Position numbers and translations under genes: made by a program. Below, piece by piece: positions 48,305 to 57,444 of a stretch of DNA of 64,000 bases. The first letter of the stretch is position 1, and every line of letters starts with the position of its first letter. The stretch is taken from positions 1 through 64,000 of IMG/VR virus record IMGVR_UViG_3300043449_002450, one strand, 5' to 3'. The notes beneath the pieces were generated by a model that was given only the letters and a program-made list of their open reading frames with translations, did no database searches and had not been told where the DNA came from. The stretch is from a virus.

Positions 48305-49428
48305 TGGGCGCCTTGTCGAGCATAGGCATATTGGATAATGGCAAACTAACTGATAGTGCAAAGACCAGCTTTAGGATTGCTACAGCAGGATCAGTAGAAT
48401 CTGGTTTTTCTATAGGCGCAAGCTCTATTTCTGCTGACCTAATTAGTTTAGGTAATTTTAAAGATCTCGACCAGCAAGAGCACAATAATCAATATCCAGC
48501 GTGGAATGCTTACTATTCTTCTGGGCTTCTTCAAAATATTGCTCTTTCTCTTGATAAGATTCCAGATGCCGGTGTCTTGAAACCTATCGGCTTATTTGAC
48601 CCAACAAAGCCTATCGTAGTTTTAATCACAAAGCTGCAGTCTCTATTCAATAGAATTTTTAGCTTCTTAGATTTTCCATTTATTGATCTTTTGATTCTTA
48701 ATATTGATGTAGTTCTTTCAAAAGTTAGACAAATTTTACGTGCACTTGACGATATTATCAGTAATCTTGTTGAAGATGGATTATCAGCAGCAAAAGACGC
48801 CGCAGAAAGTTTTATTGACATATTGAAGACAATAGTGAGAGAAGTTCTTACAAGGTCAAATGTGTCTTCGTCTAGAATATCGGATGTGATAGAATCCATT
48901 AATGACAATATTGATGACATCAAAGAGTCTGTTGTAGAAACTGCTCAAGAAATAACAGCATCATCTTTGTTAAGCATTCCAAGCTTACCTGTTCCGTCTC
49001 TTGATATTTCTTTTATCCCACCAGGGATTGATGTCACGCCATTATTCGCAACAGTTGAAGCTGATGGTATAGATGGTATTGGAACCAAGTTTGTTAAGTT
49101 AATGGCTGCCTTTCTTGCTTTGCCGGCAAAGATTGCTGAACAGATAAAACAAGGCGTTCAAGCAGCAATTAGAATAAAAGAAGCATTTGAGATACTGATC
49201 ATTAATGTTGCGCAGGGCGTTCAAGCACTTTTATCTGCTTTATTAGAGCTAGTGTGGTCAATTATTACTAGTGTAATAAGCATTGCAGAAGCTGCCATTC
49301 TTGAGATAGCTTCTATATTTCAAACTGTCACATTTTTTGTAAAGTATTTCATAGTTAGCATGATTTCATTTCTTTTAGGATCTGGTCTTATAGCGTTGAG
49401 TGCTGCTAAAATTCTTGGAATTGCTTAA
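48304..49428 (+). CDS. Hydrophobic helical protein upstream of gp25, 374 aa
   Basis: The N-terminal third is soluble. From about residue 110 there are long hydrophobic or amphipathic helices (VVLITKLQSLFNRIFSFLDF), and the end (about 290-374) is almost continuous membrane-like helix. Such composition resembles tape-measure or membrane-penetrating tail-tip proteins, although it is short for a tape measure. Its place between the spike-like and gp25-like genes suggests a central hub component. Confidence 0.55.
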   Translation: MGALSSIGILDNGKLTDSAKTSFRIATAGSVESGFSIGASSISADLISLGNFKDLDQQEHNNQYPAWNAYYSSGLLQNIALSLDKIPDAGVLKPIGLFDPTKPIVVLITKLQSLFNRIFSFLDFPFIDLLILNIDVVLSKVRQILRALDDIISNLVEDGLSAAKDAAESFIDILKTIVREVLTRSNVSSSRISDVIESINDNIDDIKESVVETAQEITASSLLSIPSLPVPSLDISFIPPGIDVTPLFATVEADGIDGIGTKFVKLMAAFLALPAKIAEQIKQGVQAAIRIKEAFEILIINVAQGVQALLSALLELVWSIITSVISIAEAAILEIASIFQTVTFFVKYFIVSMISFLLGSGLIALSAAKILGIA

Positions 49429-49463
49429 GGCAGAGGAACCTTACATGCTAATAGTTATAAGCG

Positions 49464-49934
49464 ATGGCCGAACGTAGCTTTAAAAGTGTCGGAGAACTTA
49501 ACACAGACGCGCGCGCTTCGCAGCCGCGCCAACCTGTGCCTATTGGAATTTTAACCCCTGTCAACTTTTCATCAAAGGTTGGTGGTCCATTTGAGATGTC
49601 AACTAATATTGTCAATCAAGTCCTAGACAATTTTAGGAACATGCTACTAACAAACCATGGCGAGCGCGTTCCTCTCTATGACTATGGATCAAATTTGAGA
49701 CAACTTCTAACAGAAAGGCTGTCTATTGACAACTACCAAGAGCAGGCCATGATGTTCATCAAGACATCAACAGAAAAATACATGCCGTATGTTAGCCTAG
49801 ACACTTTCGATTTGCAGCCATTGCAGACAGATGACCAGGGATTTTCTAAAGTTAGAGTTACAATTAAGTGCTCAATTCCTAAAATAACAACTGCAACCAA
49901 ACAAATTGAATTAATAATCACAAACATAGGATGA
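49464..49934 (+). CDS. gp25-like baseplate wedge protein, 156 aa
   Basis: The GPW/gp25 pattern is clear: a polar N-terminus, then FEMSTNIVNQVLDNFRNMLL, the conserved NHGERVPLYDYGSNLRQLL, and an edge-strand domain ending with IELIITNIG. gp25 is the small wedge protein that starts sheath assembly on the baseplate of contractile tails, so the phage is a myovirus type. AGAGGAAC lies about 25 bases upstream; no close ribosome site. Confidence 0.85.
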   Translation: MAERSFKSVGELNTDARASQPRQPVPIGILTPVNFSSKVGGPFEMSTNIVNQVLDNFRNMLLTNHGERVPLYDYGSNLRQLLTERLSIDNYQEQAMMFIKTSTEKYMPYVSLDTFDLQPLQTDDQGFSKVRVTIKCSIPKITTATKQIELIITNIG

Positions 49935-49938
49935 GACC

Positions 49939-51786
49939 ATGGCCCTAACTGATGTAAAAAAGTCTTTAAAGCAAAAAAGGCAGCGGAATTATCTAGCAAG
50001 AGATTTTGACAGCTTTAGATCAGAGTTTGTTCAATACGCTAAGACCTATTTTCCTGATAAGATTCAGGACTTCTCTGAAGCGTCTGTGGGCGGAATGCTG
50101 CTTGATTTGGTTGCTTATATCGGAGATTCTACTTCTTTTTATCTTGATCACCAGTTTAACGAGCTTAGCCTTGATACAGCTGTAGAAAGAGGAAACATTG
50201 AGCGTCTAGTTCGTCTTGCAGGTGTCAAGATAAAAGGCGCAGCGCCCGCATTTTGCGATGTAGACTTCACGTTTAGCGTCGATGCAGAATTGACTTCTCT
50301 GGGCTACCTTCCTAAAAATTCACAACTCCCGATCCTCAGAACAGGCACAACTCTAAAGTCTAATTCGGGAATCGAGTTTACGCTATCTGATGATATTGAT
50401 TTTTCTCAAACGAATGCTAGAAACAAATATATTGCATCTTACAAAGTTACGTCAACAGGATCAAGAGGTGAACCAACAACTTTTAATGTGACAAGACGTG
50501 GAACATGCGTTTCTGGCGCAACATCAGAAGAATTGTTTACATTTGGTTCTGATCTTACGCCGTTTAAGACTATAAATCTTGCAAATTCAAATGTTAGTGA
50601 AATTCTCCTAGTCAAAGATACGGATGGAAATGAGTATTACGAGGTTGACTCGCTGGCACAAGATACAGTCTTTAAGGTTATAGACAACGCAAATCCTGAA
50701 GATGGTATCTCTGATTCTCTCGCCGTCATTCCCGCGCCATATCGATTTGTCACAAGAATTGCAGCAGACTCAGGCGCTGCAGAGCTAATATTCGGATCGG
50801 GAAATGCTGCCTCTTTAGATAATGATATATTGCCAGACCCGAGTCAGGTCTCTCTTCCTCTTTTTGGTGATAGAAAGACATTTCCAAAAGTCACAATAGA
50901 TCCTAACTCGCTTCTTAACTCACAAAGCTTAGGAATTACTCCAGCTAGCACGACAATTCGAGTCAGATATCGTCATGGTGGTGGTGTGTCACACAACGTG
51001 TCTGCCAACACCATCAAAACAGTTATTAACTTGGAGACAAGCTTTGGATCTGCTGTAACACCAGCAAAAGTTGCTGCAATAAGAGCGTCAGTTGTTGTTA
51101 ATAATCAAAGAGCCGCTTTAGGTGGAGAAAATGCACCAACGCTTGAAGATTTACGGCAAGTTGCTTTAGCAGTTAGAAACTCTCAAAATAGAGTTGTTTC
51201 CAAAGAGGATCTTATCGCTCGCGTTTTCTTGATGCCCACAAATTTTGGAAGACCATTTAGAATCGGTCTTAGTCCTAATCCTGTCAATCCACTATCATCA
51301 ATCATTTATCTAGTTAGCAGAGACGCTGATGAGAAGCTAGCACAATCTCCTGACGCCCTAAAGAGAAATATTGCAACATACATTAATGAATTCAGATTAG
51401 TATCAGACTCATTTGACATTCTTGATGCAAAAATAGTCAATATTGGATTTGAATACCGAGTGTCCATCGACCCAAGAGATGACAAGTCTGGTATCTTAAC
51501 AAGAATAAATAATTCAATAAAAACCTATCTAGAAACAGCAAATATGAACATCGATGCGCCAATTATGATCGCTGATCTTATGAATCTCATAATTAATCAA
51601 GATGGCGTTCTAAGCTTAGATAGCTACACATTTACAAGCCTTACCGGCACCATAGACGACAGAAAATACTCGTCTACACCAATAAGCATCAAAAATTCTA
51701 TTGTTAAGGGAAAGCTAGTGCCACCATTAGGTGGTATATTTGAAGTGAAATACCCAGATTCGGACATTGTTGGCAATGCCGTGTAG
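49939..51786 (+). CDS. gp6/gpJ-like baseplate wedge protein, 615 aa
   Basis: NYLARDFDSFRSEFVQYAKT, then DFSEASVGGMLLDLVAYIGD, is the signature start of T4 gp6-type wedge proteins. Further on, VVSKEDLIARVFLMPTNFGR and repeated beta domains match the rest of the family. Dimers of this protein form the inner baseplate ring that joins wedges. It starts 4 bases after gp25, as in many myoviruses. Length is close to T4 gp6 (660). Confidence 0.85.
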   Translation: MALTDVKKSLKQKRQRNYLARDFDSFRSEFVQYAKTYFPDKIQDFSEASVGGMLLDLVAYIGDSTSFYLDHQFNELSLDTAVERGNIERLVRLAGVKIKGAAPAFCDVDFTFSVDAELTSLGYLPKNSQLPILRTGTTLKSNSGIEFTLSDDIDFSQTNARNKYIASYKVTSTGSRGEPTTFNVTRRGTCVSGATSEELFTFGSDLTPFKTINLANSNVSEILLVKDTDGNEYYEVDSLAQDTVFKVIDNANPEDGISDSLAVIPAPYRFVTRIAADSGAAELIFGSGNAASLDNDILPDPSQVSLPLFGDRKTFPKVTIDPNSLLNSQSLGITPASTTIRVRYRHGGGVSHNVSANTIKTVINLETSFGSAVTPAKVAAIRASVVVNNQRAALGGENAPTLEDLRQVALAVRNSQNRVVSKEDLIARVFLMPTNFGRPFRIGLSPNPVNPLSSIIYLVSRDADEKLAQSPDALKRNIATYINEFRLVSDSFDILDAKIVNIGFEYRVSIDPRDDKSGILTRINNSIKTYLETANMNIDAPIMIADLMNLIINQDGVLSLDSYTFTSLTGTIDDRKYSSTPISIKNSIVKGKLVPPLGGIFEVKYPDSDIVGNAV

Positions 51787-51794
51787 GAGTCAAA

Positions 51795-53309
51795 GTGTAT
51801 AGAGTCTTCCAGACAGATAAAGATGCATACATTACCAACAAGATAATATCGCCAACGCTTAGAGCTGTTGATTCTAACACTGGTCAAGCTGGAACTGTCG
51901 ATCTTTTTAAACTTTATGATGAGAATACCATAGAAGGAGAATCTGCACCAATTGAGCTTTCGCGAGGACTAATTCACTTTGATATAACAGAACTTAGTAG
52001 ATCGTTAGCAGCGGGTGAATTTGACATAAGGTCTTCTAACTTTAAGTGTAGACTTTACATGCATGATGTCTACGGAGGCCAAACAACACCATCAAATTTC
52101 TCTTTAGTTGTTTATCCATTATCAAAAAGTTTTGACGAAGGAATAGGAAGAGACATTATTAGATTTGAAGATATTGATGTTGTGAACTACATTACAGCAT
52201 CCACATCACTATCGGCAACAATGTGGTCCACACAGGGCGCCGGCGCTGGAGGCACACTAGGCAATCCTAACTTAGACTACTTTACACAGGGTAATCTAAA
52301 TGATGGGCTAGGTGTTCTAACATTTGCCGTGACACAATCATTCGAATCTGGTGAAGAGGATCTTGATGTCGATGTCACTAGAATCATGTCAGGCGTCCTG
52401 TCAGGACAAATGCCCGATGCAGGATTTAGAATATCATTCATAGATGCGCAGGAGCAAGATGCAAAGACTCGATTTGTCAAGAGATTCGCTTCAAGAAACA
52501 CTACAAACACTTCAAAAAGGCCCGAGCTTATTGTCACATATGATGACACAATATCTGATAGCACTCAAATCTTCGAGTTCAACACAACAGGATCAATATT
52601 TTTAAACTCATTTAATAGAGGTGCACCTGCAAACCTACTGTCAGGTTCCGCTTTGGCGTCTCTTACGGGACAAAACTGCTTAAAAGTAAAGATTACATCG
52701 GGATCATTGACAAGAACATTCGACGCATCACAGCACAAGATAGGAAACACTTACATCGTAGGGGTGTATTCTGCGTCATTTCTTGTAAACTCGTTTGATA
52801 ACGACATTTTTCCTTATATGACAGCATCAAATTACCCGTCGCTTGAATTCGGTGTTAAATGGCTGTCACAAGACCAAACAGTTCAATTTGCTACGGGCAC
52901 TCTCAACATCGCACATCGTAATACAACATATTTTTCTCAAACACCCGAGCGCTATTTTGTAAACATTACAAATATGAGATCATCATATAAGTTTACTGAG
53001 AAATTTAGATTCCGGCTCTTCATCGAAGACTTTAACCGCGAAATTAAATCTGTTAAGACGCCTTTAGAAAATACAGGTATTGTTGTTGAAAATTGTCAAT
53101 TCAGAGTCAGAGACTTTGAGAGTGGTGACATTATTATCCCATTCCATGATCCTGGCACAAAGACATCTAATGATGCAACGACTCATTATTTTGACTTCTA
53201 TATGTCTTCTCTGCCTAGAGGAAGGACATACACGTTTGACTTTAAGATTATTAATAAGGGTCAAGAAATCGTTATTAATGATGTAGCAGCCAAATTTAGG
53301 GTGGAATAA
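51795..53309 (+). CDS. Baseplate-region structural protein, 504 aa
   Basis: The first half has a carbohydrate-module-like pattern (SRGLIHFDITELSRSL ... RPELIVTYDD), similar to 'DNRLRE'-type beta sandwiches that report tandem strands ending in ELxVxYD. The second half has another beta domain. GTG start with TAGGAG upstream. It follows gp6 where T4 has gp7/gp8, but I see no direct similarity to them. Confidence 0.55.
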   Translation: MYRVFQTDKDAYITNKIISPTLRAVDSNTGQAGTVDLFKLYDENTIEGESAPIELSRGLIHFDITELSRSLAAGEFDIRSSNFKCRLYMHDVYGGQTTPSNFSLVVYPLSKSFDEGIGRDIIRFEDIDVVNYITASTSLSATMWSTQGAGAGGTLGNPNLDYFTQGNLNDGLGVLTFAVTQSFESGEEDLDVDVTRIMSGVLSGQMPDAGFRISFIDAQEQDAKTRFVKRFASRNTTNTSKRPELIVTYDDTISDSTQIFEFNTTGSIFLNSFNRGAPANLLSGSALASLTGQNCLKVKITSGSLTRTFDASQHKIGNTYIVGVYSASFLVNSFDNDIFPYMTASNYPSLEFGVKWLSQDQTVQFATGTLNIAHRNTTYFSQTPERYFVNITNMRSSYKFTEKFRFRLFIEDFNREIKSVKTPLENTGIVVENCQFRVRDFESGDIIIPFHDPGTKTSNDATTHYFDFYMSSLPRGRTYTFDFKIINKGQEIVINDVAAKFRVE

Positions 53310-56300
53310 TGCCTCGCCTGAGAACAAGACCTTCGATCTTCAAGGCAAAATCAAGCCTAAGTTCAACAAATGGAATTAGTAGATCTGTTAGTAATAGCAC
53401 CTTATTTGGAAGAAACACGTCAAATGATTCTTTCGCATTAGACTCATACAAATCAGGAATTAAATCAACACAGCAGCTATCTATTAATTTTTCTAACTTT
53501 GAGAACCATACATTTTTTGCTCCTGCAAGAGCCAAGGTTGACATTGCAGCCCACAAAGTTTTTAATGAATTTCCTTACACAGGATCTTTGAGCGATATTG
53601 ACGCTTTCTTACAAAGCTTGACAGGTTTTGAGCGCTATGTCTATGATAACACACCTAAAAATGCCGGATATCTGCTATTTCAAGGTGCAGTTAACAACGG
53701 GACATTTATAGATGTAAGTCCAATATCCGGTAATAAGTTTCCCAAAGCACCCGGTGCTACAAGCCAAAATGCTTTATCTCTGTCAAGTAGCCCATTTGAA
53801 ATAGAAGCACACGTCTATGTTTCACCTAATGCCAATAATGTCCAAATAATCACCCAAAGATCATCATCAGACGCTGCCTTTACGCTTGCGCTTGACCAAT
53901 CAGCAAGCACAACACAGTGCAACTTAATGTTCCTGGTATCATCAGCCTCAGACGCCTATGTCATAGCATCCGCTTCCATAGGAAAAGGACAATTTAATCA
54001 TCTTCGGGCGAGATTAAATTCCGAACTAAGCGGAAAAAGAGCAGTAATTTACTTAAATGGCAATCTAATAGCATCATCATCTGATATACAGGACTTTGGT
54101 GATCTTAATTTCACAACACAGAGCATGCTGATAGGTTCTGGATCTGCGCATGGCATCATTGATTATGCCATTAGCCCAGTGACAACATTTGACGGCGCAA
54201 TTGATGAATTTAGATTTTTTGTTGGTGATCGGACGCAAGATGATGCTGAAAAATATGCATACCAGCAGATCTATAAAAATGATTTGATGAAGCTTAGGTT
54301 TGGATTTGACGAACCTTATGGGACGTATGATTGTGAAGACGTCGTTCTAGATTCATCTGGGAATGCTTTACATTCTTATATTAATAACTACACAAGCATC
54401 TTAAGGTTGACATCATCAATCTCATTACCCCTTACGCGCCAGGATTATTACTATAGTCCCATTCTATTTGCAGATGAGCTAACTACACAAACTTACTACC
54501 AGTCACTCATCACAAGCGCATCTGAATATGATAGTGACAACCCTAACATTATTTTTACTCTTGTTCCACTTCACTACTTGGTCGAGAGTGCAAATGCGTC
54601 AGGTCTCATCGATTATGACAGCGGCTTAGGAACACTTCCCACACTTGATACAATACCTGGCACAGGTAACCTAGCCACTACAGCTGCTCTGACACGAATT
54701 CTATGCACATTATCAATACCGCTCGATGAAATTAAGCAGTTTGTTGATAGCATGTCTAAGCTTCTCGCCATCGAACTAGACTCAGATGAAGATGTAAGTG
54801 ACCAAATGCTTCCATTTGTTGCTGACTACTTTGGTGTAGAACTTCCTAACTTTTTTGCTAAATCAAACACAGAACAATTTGTCTTTGGAGAAAATGTTCT
54901 AGAAGACCAGGTAACAGACTACACTCTAAAAGAACTACGAAGCACACTTTGGCGTAGAATTTTGGCAAATATGCCAAACATTAACGTGTCTAAAGGCACA
55001 CCATCTGCTGTAAGATCGGTATTCTTATCATCAGGTATTGTTCCCGAAAACTTTTTTGAGATTAGAGAGTTGGGCATGGCAGGCGAGACACGCTTGCAAG
55101 ACAAGAGAGAGCAGACAGTAGAAGTCATGTCTGTTCTTGACTTCTCAGGAAGTTTAGCAGCACCTACAGGAAGCAACGCTTTAATGGGGTTCAAGAGTGA
55201 TTCACCAAGGGTCGTCGGTTCCTACTTAAGCGCATCCAGAGTAGAAGTAGGATACCCATATCCTGTCGGAACATTTACCAACAAAGACATTTATTACCCA
55301 CATGGAATATCTAATAGCACTAGAGATGGTCTTTTAACAAGCGGATCTTTTTCAGTCGAAGCATCATACGTCTTTGATGTTACAAAGACACACCCAGCAC
55401 CACAGAGCCTGATGCGACTGGAGACAACATCAAGCTCGGGCTTTAACCCGCTTCTAATGAATTTAGTCTACAATCATGCAGGCATATCGGGTAGTGTTAC
55501 TTGCTCTCTATGCGTTGATTCAGTCAATACAACTAATCCAAGCGTGCTAAATTTAGTTTTGACAGGTGTCAACCTTTATGATGGTGATCGCTGGGTTGTA
55601 GGACTTGAGAAGAAAAGGCTCGATGATTTAGGCATATCATCGGGAAGCAACTACACATTAAGATGCGGTCGTCAAGCAGGCAATACTGTAGCTTTTTTCA
55701 CGACTTCGTCTTATTTCCTAGAGACGACAAATAGCGCCAATAATGCATTTTGCAACGTTGGAACACACAATGCATCTGGTAGCTTTGTAGTGATTGGATC
55801 GCAAAGTATTGACGATACACACAGCTTATTTTTAAATAATTTTGGATCAAAAGAGACACTCTTTACGGGCAAGATATCGGGAGTTAGATTTTGGTCAACT
55901 GATATTGGTCAAGCATCGTTTATCGAACACGTGAGGAGCGCCTACAATATAGGCACAAGCAACCCAGAATTAGGTCTGGGATTCGATTTGGTCCAGACAG
56001 GTGCATACCAACGGCTTCGTGTAGATGCTAGCTGCGATCAATCTACGATCAACGCAGACACGGCAGGAAATATTAGATTGTTTGATTTTAGCCAAAATTC
56101 ACTGCACTTGAGTGGATCTGGCTTTGAAGCTGGCGCGACAGTCATTAAGCCTTATAGGCAGTTTATTAATCGATTGGCACCTAGATTTGACTTGCAACAA
56201 AGCTCAAACAAGGTAAGAATAAGGGGACTTAATACTGTCCTGCCCACTGATCCCCAATATGTCATAACAGGACCTGCCTATGAGATCTATAGCGTTGACA

Positions 56301-56644
56301 ACATAGTTGATGATGTTCGATATTCAATAGAGCACTCAATAGTAAAAGCACTTGATCAAGATATTATTGCGACTATTGGAGACACACAGTATCTTGATAA
56401 TGCGTTAGGTAGCCAGGCAGACCTCTACGCAGATTCTTACAGCGATCTTGACCATCTTTCAAATGTTTATTTTAATAGGTTAACAGATAAAGTTGATATT
56501 ATGAGAACATATGAGGTTTTTAGATGGGTTGATACTGCCTTAAGTCAGCTTATAGAGTCGATTCTTCCCAAGAGAACAAGATTTTTAGGTATCAACTACG
56601 TTATAGAACCACACATACTTGAAAGAGGAAAAATTAGATACTAA
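53309..56644 (+). CDS. Very large baseplate/adhesion protein with two LamG-like domains, 1111 aa
   Basis: Two concanavalin-A/LamG-like segments are visible. The first is at about residues 117-317 (NALSLSSSPFEIEAHVYVSP ... VTTFDGAIDEFRFFVGD). The second is at about 667-875 (SGSFSVEASYVFDVTK ... KISGVRFWSTDIGQAS). Both carry the 'xGxIDExRFxxxxR' strand that ends LamG folds. Middle and end regions are helical and Ser/Asn-rich. It overlaps the preceding stop. Sugar binding is plausible given the fold, but no residues prove it. Confidence 0.6.
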   Translation: MPRLRTRPSIFKAKSSLSSTNGISRSVSNSTLFGRNTSNDSFALDSYKSGIKSTQQLSINFSNFENHTFFAPARAKVDIAAHKVFNEFPYTGSLSDIDAFLQSLTGFERYVYDNTPKNAGYLLFQGAVNNGTFIDVSPISGNKFPKAPGATSQNALSLSSSPFEIEAHVYVSPNANNVQIITQRSSSDAAFTLALDQSASTTQCNLMFLVSSASDAYVIASASIGKGQFNHLRARLNSELSGKRAVIYLNGNLIASSSDIQDFGDLNFTTQSMLIGSGSAHGIIDYAISPVTTFDGAIDEFRFFVGDRTQDDAEKYAYQQIYKNDLMKLRFGFDEPYGTYDCEDVVLDSSGNALHSYINNYTSILRLTSSISLPLTRQDYYYSPILFADELTTQTYYQSLITSASEYDSDNPNIIFTLVPLHYLVESANASGLIDYDSGLGTLPTLDTIPGTGNLATTAALTRILCTLSIPLDEIKQFVDSMSKLLAIELDSDEDVSDQMLPFVADYFGVELPNFFAKSNTEQFVFGENVLEDQVTDYTLKELRSTLWRRILANMPNINVSKGTPSAVRSVFLSSGIVPENFFEIRELGMAGETRLQDKREQTVEVMSVLDFSGSLAAPTGSNALMGFKSDSPRVVGSYLSASRVEVGYPYPVGTFTNKDIYYPHGISNSTRDGLLTSGSFSVEASYVFDVTKTHPAPQSLMRLETTSSSGFNPLLMNLVYNHAGISGSVTCSLCVDSVNTTNPSVLNLVLTGVNLYDGDRWVVGLEKKRLDDLGISSGSNYTLRCGRQAGNTVAFFTTSSYFLETTNSANNAFCNVGTHNASGSFVVIGSQSIDDTHSLFLNNFGSKETLFTGKISGVRFWSTDIGQASFIEHVRSAYNIGTSNPELGLGFDLVQTGAYQRLRVDASCDQSTINADTAGNIRLFDFSQNSLHLSGSGFEAGATVIKPYRQFINRLAPRFDLQQSSNKVRIRGLNTVLPTDPQYVITGPAYEIYSVDNIVDDVRYSIEHSIVKALDQDIIATIGDTQYLDNALGSQADLYADSYSDLDHLSNVYFNRLTDKVDIMRTYEVFRWVDTALSQLIESILPKRTRFLGINYVIEPHILERGKIRY

Positions 56645-56653
56645 TCGGATGAG

Positions 56654-56731
56654 ATGGCTATTTCGACAACAGGCAGAAAAGTTTCTGCGACAATTAGTAA
56701 AGTTGAGTTTTCTGCAGGAAAGACTAAATGA
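56654..56731 (+). CDS. Possible 25-aa peptide gene between two virion genes
   Basis: ATG 56654 opens a 25-codon frame (MAISTTGRKVSATISKVEFS, then AGKTK) that ends by ATGA overlap with the start of the 56728 gene. GGATGAG stands just before the ATG. It fills the only sizeable gap in an otherwise gapless gene row and would couple translation. It could also be a leader that just carries ribosomes to the next gene. Confidence 0.4.
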   Translation: MAISTTGRKVSATISKVEFSAGKTK

Positions 56732-57444
56732 AGCCCTATAATGATCAAGGAACATTTAGATATCACGATACAACAGTGTCGCCGATATCATCAAGTTTTT
56801 CTCCAGATCTAAACTTTGCGCAAGGTGTCGAGATAAGACAGGGTAGAAATGTCTTTAAAGCATCGGCACGGCCATTTATCTCATCGGGCCGCTGGTTGGA
56901 TATGCAGGAAGATGGTGTCATCGACCAAGAAGTTGCACCTTCTGTTCTAGGCGTGCTAATTGATCCTCTACCCTACGTAAAGTTTAATGATGCTGATGAG
57001 CGAAGAGCACCAAGCCAGATCCTTCAAGATGAAGAGATAGTTAGATCAGACACTATAGATTATAGTGATGACACAAGCAAAGACGGGCGAGCCACGGTTT
57101 TTAACCTAAATGCTAGAAGCTACATCTTTCGTGATGAAATACCGCTCCCAGCACGTGGCGTAAAGATCAACAATGAATCAATTCAGGGATACAGCGTAGG
57201 CACAAGATTTTCTCCCTACTACGAAGATGGAGAAAGCATACTTGGAATAGTGAAGCTAGGATTCCATGGAACACCCAGCGAAGTTGTAGACATATACTAC
57301 GACACTGTGCTGACAAGCTCGCTTGGCACAAAGATTGATTATGACTCGTTTGATCCGCTTAGCGTGTATGGATCATTTGGGCGCGATCTATATTCGGCAA
57401 TATTCGAGACGGATTCGGTAGCATACGCGGGGTTATTGAGATGA
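56728..57444 (+). CDS. Virion-type protein of unknown function, 238 aa
   Basis: The sequence is polar, beta-rich and acidic, with no signal peptide or membrane helix. Phrases such as KVKFNDADERRAPSQILQDE-like and SLGTKIDYDSFDPLSVYG suggest an extended structural protein. It is coupled to both neighbours (ATGA before; ATGA overlap into 57441). CAGGAAAG precedes the start. It belongs to the late structural operon. Confidence 0.55.
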   Translation: MKPYNDQGTFRYHDTTVSPISSSFSPDLNFAQGVEIRQGRNVFKASARPFISSGRWLDMQEDGVIDQEVAPSVLGVLIDPLPYVKFNDADERRAPSQILQDEEIVRSDTIDYSDDTSKDGRATVFNLNARSYIFRDEIPLPARGVKINNESIQGYSVGTRFSPYYEDGESILGIVKLGFHGTPSEVVDIYYDTVLTSSLGTKIDYDSFDPLSVYGSFGRDLYSAIFETDSVAYAGLLR

